A stretch of 36,567 bases of DNA, taken from positions 1 to 36,567 of the forward strand of contig CAIMVD010000362.1 of NCBI GenBank assembly GCA_903844815.1. Reading direction: 5' to 3'. The stretch comes from an uncultured Bacteroidota bacterium. GTDB lineage: Bacteria > Bacteroidota > Bacteroidia > Bacteroidales > VadinHA17. The position numbers and the translations under genes are program-made. Under the pieces are notes generated by a model. It was not told the origin of the DNA. It saw only the letters and a list, made by a program, of their open reading frames with translations, and did not search any database. Below are positions 18,022 to 26,169 of this stretch, piece after piece (within the stretch, counting starts at the first letter, position 1; the number at the start of each line of letters is the position of its first letter).

Positions 18022-19133
18022 TTTTGATATGAATTAATGGCTTCTACTACTTGTTCAATTTCTGATTGTTCTAATACAGGACTGATTGGCAGACTTAACA
18101 CTTCATCGTGTATCAGTTCAGTAATGGGAAGTCTATAGCCATTCATTTCCCGATATGCTTGCTGTTTGTGTGGAGGAACGGGGTAATGAATCAGAGTTTG
18201 AATACCAATAATTTCAAGATAGTTTTTCAACTTATCTCTGTTTTTTGATCGAATAACAAACAAATGCCAGACATGATCCAGGCGACATTCAACAAATGTC
18301 ATACTGGTTGGCAAAATAATTTCAGGATGTTTTATATTATCCAGATAGAATTGCGCAATTTCCCGACGACGCTGGTTGTCAGAATCAAGTCTTTTTAGCT
18401 TAACACGCAGAACTGCAGCTTGAATTTCATCAAGACGTGAATTCAGCCCTTTAAAATCATTGATATATTTCCTCGTTGATCCATAATTTGCCAAACCCCT
18501 GATTACTTCTGCCAATTCATTATTATCAGTAGTAACGGCACCAGCATCTCCCATCGCTCCGAGATTTTTTCCCGGATAAAAGCTGTTACCTGAACCATCG
18601 CCTATTGATCCAGTTGGCCTTTCATTATATCTACAGCCCTGCGCTTGTGCATTGTCTTCAATCAGTATAAGGTTATACTTTTCAGTTATCCTTTTAATTT
18701 CAGGGTGCATGGCATTTTGTCCATATAAATGTACAATCATTATTCCTTTAGTACGATGACTTATCTTTTCCTCAATCCTAAAAGGGTCAATATTGTAAGT
18801 CATTAGATCCGGCTCAACAAGTACAGGGACCAACCGGTTATCTGAAATTGAAAGAATTGAAGCAATATATGTATTCGCCGGAGCAATTATTTCATCTCCC
18901 TCCTTTAATCGTCCTAATTCAATATAAGCCTTTAAAACCAATCTTAATGCATCTAGCCCATTTGCGACTCCTATACAATGTTCAACATTTATATATTCGG
19001 CATATTCTTTCTCAAAAGAAGAAACTTCTTTCCCTAATAGATACCAGCCACTCCTAATTGTCCGATTAATTACTTCATTAATTTCATCCTCAAACCTTTT
19101 ATTTATCTTATATAAATCAAGAAATTTAATCAT
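18018..19133 (-). CDS. fdtB: DegT/DnrJ/EryC1 PLP aminotransferase, FdtB-type dTDP-3-aminosugar transaminase
   Basis: The start is set at 19133 ([15 protein letters not shown]), 371 residues, because family members begin just there; a longer frame to 19232 would add 33 unrelated residues inside the upstream gene. The start overlaps the preceding stop by 8 bp. This is a fold-type I PLP enzyme: D160 in IEDNAQAQG binds the PLP nitrogen and K189 in [17 protein letters not shown] is the Schiff-base lysine. The [10 protein letters not shown] version is typical of FdtB/QdtB/DesV-type enzymes that aminate C3 of dTDP-3-keto-6-deoxyhexoses. Adjacent WxcM/FdtA-type ketoisomerases supply that 3-keto substrate, supporting the call. 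The product would be dTDP-Fuc3N or dTDP-Qui3N; which one cannot be decided. Confidence 0.8.
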   Translation of the reverse strand: MIKFLDLYKINKRFEDEINEVINRTIRSGWYLLGKEVSSFEKEYAEYINVEHCIGVANGLDALRLVLKAYIELGRLKEGDEIIAPANTYIASILSISDNRLVPVLVEPDLMTYNIDPFRIEEKISHRTKGIMIVHLYGQNAMHPEIKRITEKYNLILIEDNAQAQGCRYNERPTGSIGDGSGNSFYPGKNLGAMGDAGAVTTDNNELAEVIRGLANYGSTRKYINDFKGLNSRLDEIQAAVLRVKLKRLDSDNQRRREIAQFYLDNIKHPEIILPTSMTFVECRLDHVWHLFVIRSKNRDKLKNYLEIIGIQTLIHYPVPPHKQQAYREMNGYRLPITELIHDEVLSLPISPVLEQSEIEQVVEAINSYQK

Positions 19134-20106
19134 TTTCCAAGGTATAGTTTTCCAATATTTTATACTTTGCTGTTTCGATTTCGTAAAAATCATTACATAT
19201 AGTCCTGGCACCAAATCCTTCCTTCCATTCAATTAAGCCAAAATTAATTTCTCCCGGTTCAATTCCATTTGAAGAACCAAAACTGAAATATTTCTTTCCG
19301 CTGTACACGTCATTTATAAGTTTAGAAAAAAGATAGTCTATTGCACCCGAGGACTTACCAAACTCGGATGCTGAAATATATTGTGTGTGTGCAACAATCT
19401 CTGTTTCAAATATTGTGCACCCTGCTACAATTTCATCATCAACATAGGCAGAAAACTGTTTAATGTTCTCAGGTAATATATAAGCAAGTTGTTCAATTTC
19501 TGCAAGACTATGAACGGGTTTAACTTTATATGTATTTTGAAGATTAGGGATTAATATGTTGTTCCAGAATGTAGCATAACCCGTATCTTGTCTGATATTA
19601 ATGTTTAATTTCGCTGCCTTTTTTATTCCTCTTCTTCTTCGTTCCTGAAAAGGAAGCTTTAATGATAAGTCCAATATTGCAGAGGTATCCCTGCGAATTA
19701 ATCTTGCATCAGTTAGAAAAAGAACAAAATCTAATTCTCCTGAAGGAACTTTATGGTAAAAATCAGGAGAGGGTTTATAGATTAGTTTTGCAATTTTATT
19801 AGAAAAAAGAAATTTTAGGATTTTAGAGAAATAAAGAATAGATTTTCTCAAGGTCACGTTCCCTGGAAAAAGTAAACCTCCATAGGTTAGTCCCCCATGA
19901 GATATTACTGTACCATCAGTAATATTAGCAGGAAAAATTGCAACTAATATACTATTTTCAAGTACGATAAGAGAAAAATCTGAGAAACGATCAGAATGGT
20001 ACTCCATAAAATTACGATTATGAAGAAATGTACCATTTCTGGAATTATTTACCATTAAATTCCAGCCTTCATGATCAGTATTGCTATATTTTTCAACCTT
20101 AATCAT
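19126..20106 (-). CDS. FemAB/GNAT-like protein of the aminosugar module
   Basis: This 326-residue protein resembles GNAT/FemAB-like proteins often found beside FdtA and FdtB genes. Features are a [14 protein letters not shown]-like segment near residue 27 (here [15 protein letters not shown]), a central basic [11 protein letters not shown] stretch (about 154-164) and a C-terminal [25 protein letters not shown] region (about 278-302), analogous to the motif that ends FemAB domains. There is no signal peptide. Its ATG overlaps the stop of the ketoisomerase-GNAT fusion by 1 bp and its own end overlaps the transaminase start by 8 bp, so it belongs to the same translational unit. It might acylate an amino sugar or its lipid-linked form; donor and acceptor are unknown. 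Confidence 0.6.
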   Translation of the reverse strand: MIKVEKYSNTDHEGWNLMVNNSRNGTFLHNRNFMEYHSDRFSDFSLIVLENSILVAIFPANITDGTVISHGGLTYGGLLFPGNVTLRKSILYFSKILKFLFSNKIAKLIYKPSPDFYHKVPSGELDFVLFLTDARLIRRDTSAILDLSLKLPFQERRRRGIKKAAKLNINIRQDTGYATFWNNILIPNLQNTYKVKPVHSLAEIEQLAYILPENIKQFSAYVDDEIVAGCTIFETEIVAHTQYISASEFGKSSGAIDYLFSKLINDVYSGKKYFSFGSSNGIEPGEINFGLIEWKEGFGARTICNDFYEIETAKYKILENYTLEND

Positions 20107-20966
20107 TACAAAACTAACGTCATAAAAAATACATTTTCCTTTTTGTCCTTGAATTTGAATCCATGTGAAATATATAGATTTATAGCTCTAATATTTGAAT
20201 CCGATACTTTAAGGTACAGCGATTTTAGTTTTATAACTTTGGCATATTTGATTGCTTCAGTTAGAATTATACTTCCAAAACCTTGACCCCAATATTTTCT
20301 TTCTCCAATATATCCCCAGAATTCTGCTGTCTCTTCAGTAATATGTTTTAATCCAAACGCACCAGCAGCTTCTTCATTTATTAAAATCCCTTTTATATAA
20401 TAATCTTTCAAAGACGACAGGGATTTAAACCACTGCTTTTGTGTATCTTCCGAAAACGAAGGTGTTAAAGTGAGCTCTTTTATTTCAGGATCCCTTAACC
20501 AAAACCAGGATTTCCTTAAAAATTCATCAGAATAGTTAATTATTTCGATTGAAACTTTTCTGGGATTTAGTTTTTTATAGGTGCTGTAATCCCTAATGTA
20601 GTCATTGCCATCATATAAATCAGAAGTTAGAACCAAAGCAATAGCTCCGGATGAGAAATTTAACTCATAAGCCCAAACCAAAGGAGGAATGTGCAATCCA
20701 TAAAATGGTCGATTAAGTGTAACTTTTTTTTCATTTGTGCCATCATCTAAGATAATTTCAAAACTTCCACTTGCCGCTATCAAAAATTGATGACATTCTT
20801 TATGAGCATGTGCCCCCCGAGATTCACCAGCAGGAATATCGTAGAGGTAAAAAACCCTTTTTACTCTAAATGGGAAGTTTTTTACCCCTTCCACTAATGA
20901 AATATTGCCAGTCCTGTATTCAATTTTAGGTAATTGAATTATTGAACAATCGGAGACTGATGACAT
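20106..20966 (-). CDS. WxcM/FdtA-like 3,4-ketoisomerase fused to a C-terminal GNAT N-acetyltransferase
   Basis: A 286-residue two-domain protein. Residues 10-133 form a cupin of the WxcM/FdtA family; the two active-site histidines of FdtA are kept as H53 and H55 in RGAHAHKE. Residues 138-286 form a GNAT domain of the RimJ/RimL type with the acetyl-CoA pyrophosphate loop RKYWGQGFGS (223-232) and SDSNIRAINLYISHGF (255-270). The first domain should convert dTDP-4-keto-6-deoxyglucose into the 3-keto sugar, and the second would N-acetylate the amine made by FdtB. The known bifunctional WxcM and FdtD pair a ketoisomerase with a left-handed beta-helix acetyltransferase, so a GNAT partner at the C-terminus is a different arrangement. 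The preceding FdtA-like gene ends 4 bp upstream. Confidence 0.8.
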   Translation of the reverse strand: MSSVSDCSIIQLPKIEYRTGNISLVEGVKNFPFRVKRVFYLYDIPAGESRGAHAHKECHQFLIAASGSFEIILDDGTNEKKVTLNRPFYGLHIPPLVWAYELNFSSGAIALVLTSDLYDGNDYIRDYSTYKKLNPRKVSIEIINYSDEFLRKSWFWLRDPEIKELTLTPSFSEDTQKQWFKSLSSLKDYYIKGILINEEAAGAFGLKHITEETAEFWGYIGERKYWGQGFGSIILTEAIKYAKVIKLKSLYLKVSDSNIRAINLYISHGFKFKDKKENVFFMTLVL

Positions 20967-20970
20967 ACTA

Positions 20971-21384
20971 CTAATGTGTTATTTTAGAAAATTCTTCGAA
21001 ATTCCTGATATAATCATCTTCATCATAAACTGTTGATGCTAGTATTAAAGCCAGAGAATTCGTTGAGAAATTTTCAAGCCTACGCCACAATAATTTTGGA
21101 ACATACAATCCTTTATATGATCTGTTAAGATGAAATAGTTGTTCTTTTTGCCCATCATTTAATACTATATCAAAACTACCTGAAAGTGCAACAATCAGTT
21201 CACAAGTTTCTTTAAATGCATGGCTTCCCCTGAATTCACCACCGGGTACATCATAAATCCAATATATACGTTCAATTTTAAATGGCACATGCTGAAATTC
21301 CTCTATTACAGAAAGGTTGCCACGGGGATCTCCAACCCTTGGTAAATCAATGATTTGGATTTTATCCGGATCAATTTTAATCAT
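20971..21384 (-). CDS. Standalone WxcM/FdtA-like cupin, one active-site His replaced
   Basis: The 137-residue single-domain cupin is collinear with FdtA along its whole length: GDPRGNLSVIEE (18-29), IERIYWIYDVPGGEFRGSHA (38-56), GSFDIVLNDG (69-78) and the YDEDDYIRNFEEF tail (120-132). FdtA has a His-x-His pair (H49 and H51). Here the first is kept as H55, but the second is Phe57 (SHAF instead of HAH). The neighbouring fusion keeps both. It may therefore make a different product, act with the fusion, or be inactive. Its start overlaps the DltD-like gene by 8 bp. The family call is firm; the reaction is uncertain. Confidence 0.8.
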   Translation of the reverse strand: MIKIDPDKIQIIDLPRVGDPRGNLSVIEEFQHVPFKIERIYWIYDVPGGEFRGSHAFKETCELIVALSGSFDIVLNDGQKEQLFHLNRSYKGLYVPKLLWRRLENFSTNSLALILASTVYDEDDYIRNFEEFSKITH

Positions 21385-22447
21385 TACTAAATTCTCCTGA
21401 TTTTTTAAATACTTTCATTAACCCATCTTTGTTCAAGTGGCTATAATCGTTAAAATCAATATTTGACACATCGCAATTTTCCGGATTATTCTGACCTACA
21501 ACTCTTATGTGTCTTTCTGCAGCATACCTAAACAAGTAATCTTCGTTTTTTTTCAGAATATTATATTGTTTGGACACATACTGGAAATAAACAGGATGAT
21601 AAACCAATAAATAAAAAACTACTTCAACACCATTACTTTGCAAATAAGTAACAAAGTGTTCGAGAGTTTGGATTTGAACTGTACTTATCTCAGAAAAATT
21701 TCTTAGCTCAGGTGCCGGTTTGTTTATTAACCGCTTCACCGAGCTTTCAATGCTTTCCCCTGTTTTTCTGGTATAATAATTCCCGTCATTATACGAGCCA
21801 TCTATTACCCTGGTTGCTCCGGTATTGAATTTTTCCTTTGTTGGATGCATCCCCTCATTGTTGAATGCCCTTACAACCGACTGCTGAAAATAACTGAGTG
21901 AGACTATTTCAAACAATTTATTACTTTTCTGACTAAAACTCAAATTATTACTTGTATTGAAATTTAAACCAATCTTCTTCATCATGTCATAATACTGGTC
22001 CTTCAAGGAAAACCAAAACTGATTATCCGGGCTATTTAGCATTTCAGGACAAATTCCCAGTATTACTTTTTTAGGAGTATACCCTTTATCCTGGTAAAGG
22101 TCATAAATTGACAAAAAATCATTAAAAGTGGCTGCTGAAACTGAATTGTTTATTAACTTTTGTCCAGGGAAAAAATCGGAATCAATGTACATTGAATTAC
22201 TTGTACCCAAAACAATAACATCAGGAGATTGGACCATCCCCTCAATAAAAAACTGTTGCAATTTCCGCTCATCCATGTTGGTGATATCAGTTACATTAAA
22301 CCCCGACAGAAGAAAATCGGCAATTCTATGTTCGTAATCATTCTTTGAGTCAAACAAATTGGCAGGATCGTATTTATAGTTAATTCCAATTACTAGTAGA
22401 AGAGGAAACATTGAAAAAATGAAGATCTTGAATAATAGTTTCTTCAT
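21377..22447 (-). CDS. Membrane-anchored SGNH/DltD-like protein, partner of the MBOAT
   Basis: A 356-residue protein with one N-terminal signal anchor (about residues 5-23), so the body is periplasmic. It has the SGNH-hydrolase hallmarks: VIVLGTSNSMYI (78-88), where S83 would be the nucleophile, and a C-terminal DYSHLN (D334, H337) matching the DxxH catalytic pair. MBOAT proteins of the DltB/AlgI/PatA type usually work with such a membrane-anchored SGNH partner (DltD, AlgJ/AlgX, PatB) that finishes acyl transfer or hydrolyses acyl groups. It starts 3 bp after the MBOAT gene, which strongly supports a functional pair. The substrate is inferred to be the locus polysaccharide. Confidence 0.75.
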   Translation of the reverse strand: MKKLLFKIFIFSMFPLLLVIGINYKYDPANLFDSKNDYEHRIADFLLSGFNVTDITNMDERKLQQFFIEGMVQSPDVIVLGTSNSMYIDSDFFPGQKLINNSVSAATFNDFLSIYDLYQDKGYTPKKVILGICPEMLNSPDNQFWFSLKDQYYDMMKKIGLNFNTSNNLSFSQKSNKLFEIVSLSYFQQSVVRAFNNEGMHPTKEKFNTGATRVIDGSYNDGNYYTRKTGESIESSVKRLINKPAPELRNFSEISTVQIQTLEHFVTYLQSNGVEVVFYLLVYHPVYFQYVSKQYNILKKNEDYLFRYAAERHIRVVGQNNPENCDVSNIDFNDYSHLNKDGLMKVFKKSGEFSND

Positions 22448-22450
22448 ATA

Positions 22451-23893
22451 TCAAAACTGAAAATAAATGAATTCGGATACCCCAAAAGAACCAAAAAACA
22501 TAATGCTAAAAATAAAAAAGTAATATACCAGCCATCTGAACCATCCAGGTTTATTATGCAATATCGAGCCGATATCTTCATGCTTGCTTTTCTGGTGCTC
22601 AATAATTTCAATTATCAAAATACCGATTAATATTACAAATACATCCTCAAATGTTATACCTAATCGTAAGCCCTGAGTAGTAAAACTAATATTTGTAACC
22701 AGATTTTTCAATGCTGCTATTGATTCTCCAATATTGTGGAACCTGAAAAATATCATTGTAAACCCCAGGAAACCAATTGTCAATATTCTGCTTACCGGAA
22801 AATAGACTGCTGATGGAATTTTATTTGACAATTTAACTCTTATCTTTTTTGTAAGAAATTCATATGAAACAGCCAGGGCATGAAGGAAACCATAAATCAC
22901 GAAATTCCAGGATGCTCCATGCCAGAAGCCAAGAATTGTAAACGTAATAATCAAAGCATAAATAGTTCCATATTTACCCCATCCTCTTTTACTAGCTGCA
23001 ACTGGTGTATATATATAATCCAGAACCCAGGATGATAAAGTTATATGCCATCTGCGCCAAAAATCAGAAATTGAAGTAGCCTGAAAGGGTCGGTTAAAAT
23101 TATCGGTAAGCTTATAACCCAGCGTCCTGGCCAAACCGAGTGCAATATCAGTATATCCGGAAAAATCAGCGTAAAGTTGAACAATATATAATCCAATTCC
23201 GATAATAAGACTCAAACCATGATAATCATCTACATTGTTGAATATAAGATTTGTAACAGGGTCTATCCTGTCGGCAATTACGAGCTTTTTAAAAAGTCCC
23301 CATAAAATTAGCTGTAATCCTGACTTAATATAATCATAATTAAAGCGCTTTTCTGATTTAATCTGAGGCAAAAAAAGATGTGCTCTTTCTATAGGACCTG
23401 AAATAAGTTTTGGGAAGAACATCACATAAGCTGCAAAATGACCTAGGTGTTGTTCGGGTTTTGCATTCTCCCAGTATATCTCAAGATTGTAACCGATAAC
23501 CTGAAAAACATAAAATGAAATACCTAAAGGAAGCAAAATGGATAACGGAGATAATTCAGTTTCGAGATTCAGGTTCCTGGCCACAAAAGCGATATTCTCA
23601 ATAATAAAATTAATGTATTTGAAGAAAACAAGAATTATAATATTGATTACTGTACTGAAAATAAAGATTCTCTTTTTACTTTTTTCTCTTACAGCATTTT
23701 GAATGCTTATACCGGTAAAAAAATTAAACAGTATTATGGGTAGAATCACCAATAAAAAAGCCGGAACATGATACATTATAAAAGCAGAACTCGCCAGGAT
23801 TAAGAATCCCCATTGCCATGTTGGCTTTATCGCGTAATATAGCAAAAAAGTTATCGCAAAAAATATTAAAAATTCTGTTGAATTAAAAACCAT
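22451..23893 (-). CDS. MBOAT-family O-acyltransferase (AlgI/DltB/PatA-like)
   Basis: The 480-residue integral membrane protein has about eleven helices and the MBOAT signature. LGFWHGASWNFVIYG at 321-335 contains the near-invariant catalytic H325, and a second conserved motif, DFWRRWHITLSSW (277-289), contains H283. FFPKLISGPIER (159-170) is also typical. MBOAT proteins of this group move an acyl group across the inner membrane onto an extracytoplasmic polysaccharide. Here the upstream genes encode an adenylating ligase and an acyl carrier protein, so the donor is probably acyl-ACP (the DltB arrangement) rather than acetyl-CoA (the AlgI arrangement). The SGNH-like partner follows 3 bp later. 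A 97-bp gap upstream separates it from the ACP. Confidence 0.9.
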   Translation of the reverse strand: MVFNSTEFLIFFAITFLLYYAIKPTWQWGFLILASSAFIMYHVPAFLLVILPIILFNFFTGISIQNAVREKSKKRIFIFSTVINIIILVFFKYINFIIENIAFVARNLNLETELSPLSILLPLGISFYVFQVIGYNLEIYWENAKPEQHLGHFAAYVMFFPKLISGPIERAHLFLPQIKSEKRFNYDYIKSGLQLILWGLFKKLVIADRIDPVTNLIFNNVDDYHGLSLIIGIGLYIVQLYADFSGYTDIALGLARTLGYKLTDNFNRPFQATSISDFWRRWHITLSSWVLDYIYTPVAASKRGWGKYGTIYALIITFTILGFWHGASWNFVIYGFLHALAVSYEFLTKKIRVKLSNKIPSAVYFPVSRILTIGFLGFTMIFFRFHNIGESIAALKNLVTNISFTTQGLRLGITFEDVFVILIGILIIEIIEHQKSKHEDIGSILHNKPGWFRWLVYYFFIFSIMFFGSFGVSEFIYFQF

Positions 23894-23990
23894 ATTTTCT
23901 AATCAGTTCAAAATATTAAATATTAGTTCTGCCATTTCGAAATTATACTAAATCATTCTACTTTAAAGCACCAAGGTAAAAAATACTTTA

Positions 23991-24230
23991 TTACATTTTC
24001 GATTGCACACTTTTACACATATCCTCTACATTTTTTAGCTTCATGATCTCCTTTAGTGTAAACCTGATTTTGTAATGCTTTTCTATCTCCGTAATTAAAG
24101 CCATATGGTTCAAGGAGTCCCAGCCGTCAACATCTTTTGCGGTTGTGTCCATTTTTAATTCCAATGACTCATTTGACAATAGCTTTTGGAAAAGGAGATT
24201 CAATTCTGATAAAATTTCACTAAGTTCCAT
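23991..24230 (-). CDS. Acyl carrier protein
   Basis: The start is placed at 24230 (MELSEILSEL, 79 residues), 4 bp after the thioesterase stop; an in-frame ATG at 24257 would add nine basic residues inside that gene. The protein is a small acidic four-helix carrier with the phosphopantetheine attachment motif GWDSLNH, in which S39 is modified. LKEIMKLKNVEDM at about 59-71 is the usual helix IV region. The carrier would hold the acyl or aminoacyl group loaded by the ligase at 24667-26169 and present it to the MBOAT. Its position in a ligase-ACP-MBOAT-DltD order argues against a role in general fatty acid synthesis. Confidence 0.9.
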   Translation of the reverse strand: MELSEILSELNLLFQKLLSNESLELKMDTTAKDVDGWDSLNHMALITEIEKHYKIRFTLKEIMKLKNVEDMCKSVQSKM

Positions 24231-24234
24231 ATTA

Positions 24235-24657
24235 TTAGTTTTTTTCGATTTTTTCAATTGCTTTTATTATAATATCGGGCAACAATGTCGGTTTTCCTGT
24301 TGATGCAGAAACAGTTGTGTGTTCTATCTCTGAAAAAGCAATCAGAGTTTTCATTTTTGACAAAATATAATGCTCCATAATGAATCCTTCTGGCAATATT
24401 TGTGATATTCGGGCACCAACTTCAATCTCATCAGGAAATGTAAGTGGCAAAAGAAACTGACAGCTAATAGATTTGATAACTGCATTAATACCTGTAGACT
24501 CAAAAAGACCAAAACAACCGCTTAGCTTATAATATTCAGAACGGGCTTGTTCAAAATAACGAAAATAATTAACATTATTTACATGCTTCAATGCGTCCAT
24601 ATCTCCCCAGGGAATTGGTAATAATACTTTTATACTAAAGAGTTTTAATGCTTCCAT
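24235..24657 (-). CDS. Hotdog-fold acyl-CoA/acyl-ACP thioesterase (4-hydroxybenzoyl-CoA type)
   Basis: The 140-residue protein is a single hotdog domain. WGDMDALKHVNNVNYFRYFEQAR (17-39) is the signature of the 4-hydroxybenzoyl-CoA thioesterase/YbgC/FatA-type family, with catalytic Asp candidates D19 and D21 and conserved H25, N27 and N28. It would hydrolyse or proofread thioesters on the neighbouring carrier protein, or release the acyl product. The classical dlt operon has no thioesterase, so its placement between ligase and ACP is unusual. It lies 9 bp after the ligase and 4 bp before the ACP, so co-translation is likely. The acyl specificity cannot be read from the sequence. Confidence 0.8.
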   Translation of the reverse strand: MEALKLFSIKVLLPIPWGDMDALKHVNNVNYFRYFEQARSEYYKLSGCFGLFESTGINAVIKSISCQFLLPLTFPDEIEVGARISQILPEGFIMEHYILSKMKTLIAFSEIEHTTVSASTGKPTLLPDIIIKAIEKIEKN

Positions 24658-24666
24658 AGTGCAATG

Positions 24667-26169
24667 TTATTTTCGAACCAAATCTTTCAAAACATTCCTG
24701 TCAATTTTCCCGTTTGCATTCAATGGCAACTTGGGCAGGTTTATAATCCCGGAAGGAAGCATATAGGCAGGTATAGTTTCCTTTAAAAGTGACATAATAT
24801 CCTTCGTATCTCCTCCAAAATTTTCTACAAAAAGGTAAATTTCAGAATTGAAATTCTCATCTTTTTTCTCGATAGCCACGAGAGAATCAATTTTAAAATT
24901 TTCTCTTACTGGAAATTCAATTTCGTTTAATTCCACCCTAAAGCCTTGAATCTGAATTTGATTATCAATTCTTCCACAATAGAAGAAATCTCCTTCGGTA
25001 TCGAAAAACCCTTCATCCCCAGTTTTATAATAAACAATTTCCTTGGGCTCATTATATGAGTTAAAAAATACCTCTTTATTTTTTGCAGAATTATTAATAT
25101 ACCCTTTTGTTAGCTGTTTTCCGCTAATTGCAATTTCACCCTTTAAACCTGGGGCAAGAAATTCACTAGTATCAGGATCACAAATAAATACCTTCATATT
25201 TTTTACATGATGACCAAGACACATAATGCCATTATAAGATTTTTGGCTGTCACATGCCGGATCGAAGTGATAATACAGACAAAACACCGTTGATTCGGTT
25301 GGACCGTAAAAGTTGTAAACTTCCGCATTTGGAATACAATTCATCCATTTCGTCAAAGTTGAATTATAAGATGCTTCAGCTCCAACAATGCAATATCTGA
25401 ATTTTTCCAAATAAATTTCATCAAAATAGGGGCTAAGAAAAGTCAAAACTGAAGGTACTATTAAGCCAATTGTTATCTCTTTTTCCTCCAAAACCTGAAT
25501 CACCTCCATATATTTAATATTATCAGATGATATAGTAAAGGAGCAAGCGCCTACACATATTGCGGGAAGATAGGACATTATAGACCCGTCAAAAGAAAAA
25601 TCAAACATTTGAAGAAAACGGTCATTCTCATCGAGTTTAAAGCCTACATCAAAATAAGATTCCACAAATGCATCAAGGTTTTCCCAACTGATTTGGACAC
25701 CTTTAGGTTTTCCTGTACTTCCTGATGTGAACAAAATATACGCGTTTCCCGATTTACTGATCCAGTTCCAGTCGATACCATTTTCCGAATTTATGCCAGC
25801 CGTACATATTACTGTCCTTTCTTCTGAGAGGTCATTTGCGAAAACACTATCTCTCGTAAGAAGAATATTAATACCTGTTTCATCAAGTATTTCCAAATTT
25901 CTTTTTTTCGGGTTTTTTGGATTAAGCGGAACGAATGCTCTTCCAGACGCCCATATCCCGAGTATTGAAGCATAGGTTTCTATTGAATTATCTGTAAGAA
26001 CCCCAATAATTGTCTCTTCGGTTGCATAAGTATATAATGCATTTTGAACTCCGGCAACACACCCGTCCAGGTAACTATAAGTATAATAAGTTTCATTTAT
26101 ACAAAAAGCATCTTTAAACTGAAATGTTTCAAAAGACTTCTTAATTAAAGTAATCGTTAGCGGCATCAT
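24667..26169 (-). CDS. Adenylate-forming ligase, DltA/NRPS A-domain-like, loading the ACP
   Basis: This is a stand-alone adenylation enzyme of about 500 residues. Numbered from a TTG two codons upstream of the chosen ATG, the core motifs are ILFTSGSTGKPKG (147-159, A3), NFYGPTEST (288-296, A5), YKTGD (383-387, A7), the GRIDNQIQIQGFRVELNEIE hinge (401-420, A8) and the catalytic K490 in NANGKID (486-492, A10). It should activate a carboxylic acid, perhaps an amino acid, as an adenylate and load it onto the ACP at 23991-24230. The ATG at 26169 overlaps the RffA stop as ATGA; a second ATG at 26166 is equally usable. The substrate is unknown because the specificity pocket cannot be decoded by eye. 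Confidence 0.85.
   Translation of the reverse strand: MMPLTITLIKKSFETFQFKDAFCINETYYTYSYLDGCVAGVQNALYTYATEETIIGVLTDNSIETYASILGIWASGRAFVPLNPKNPKKRNLEILDETGINILLTRDSVFANDLSEERTVICTAGINSENGIDWNWISKSGNAYILFTSGSTGKPKGVQISWENLDAFVESYFDVGFKLDENDRFLQMFDFSFDGSIMSYLPAICVGACSFTISSDNIKYMEVIQVLEEKEITIGLIVPSVLTFLSPYFDEIYLEKFRYCIVGAEASYNSTLTKWMNCIPNAEVYNFYGPTESTVFCLYYHFDPACDSQKSYNGIMCLGHHVKNMKVFICDPDTSEFLAPGLKGEIAISGKQLTKGYINNSAKNKEVFFNSYNEPKEIVYYKTGDEGFFDTEGDFFYCGRIDNQIQIQGFRVELNEIEFPVRENFKIDSLVAIEKKDENFNSEIYLFVENFGGDTKDIMSLLKETIPAYMLPSGIINLPKLPLNANGKIDRNVLKDLVRK

Noticed and set aside
19134-19232. 33-residue extension of the FdtB-like transaminase
   Set aside because: It lies inside the upstream FemAB/GNAT-like gene, and the conserved family N-terminus begins exactly at the Met encoded at 19133.
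24231-24257. Nine-residue basic extension of the acyl carrier protein
   Set aside because: It is encoded within the thioesterase gene, and the Met at 24230 sits 4 bp after that gene's stop.
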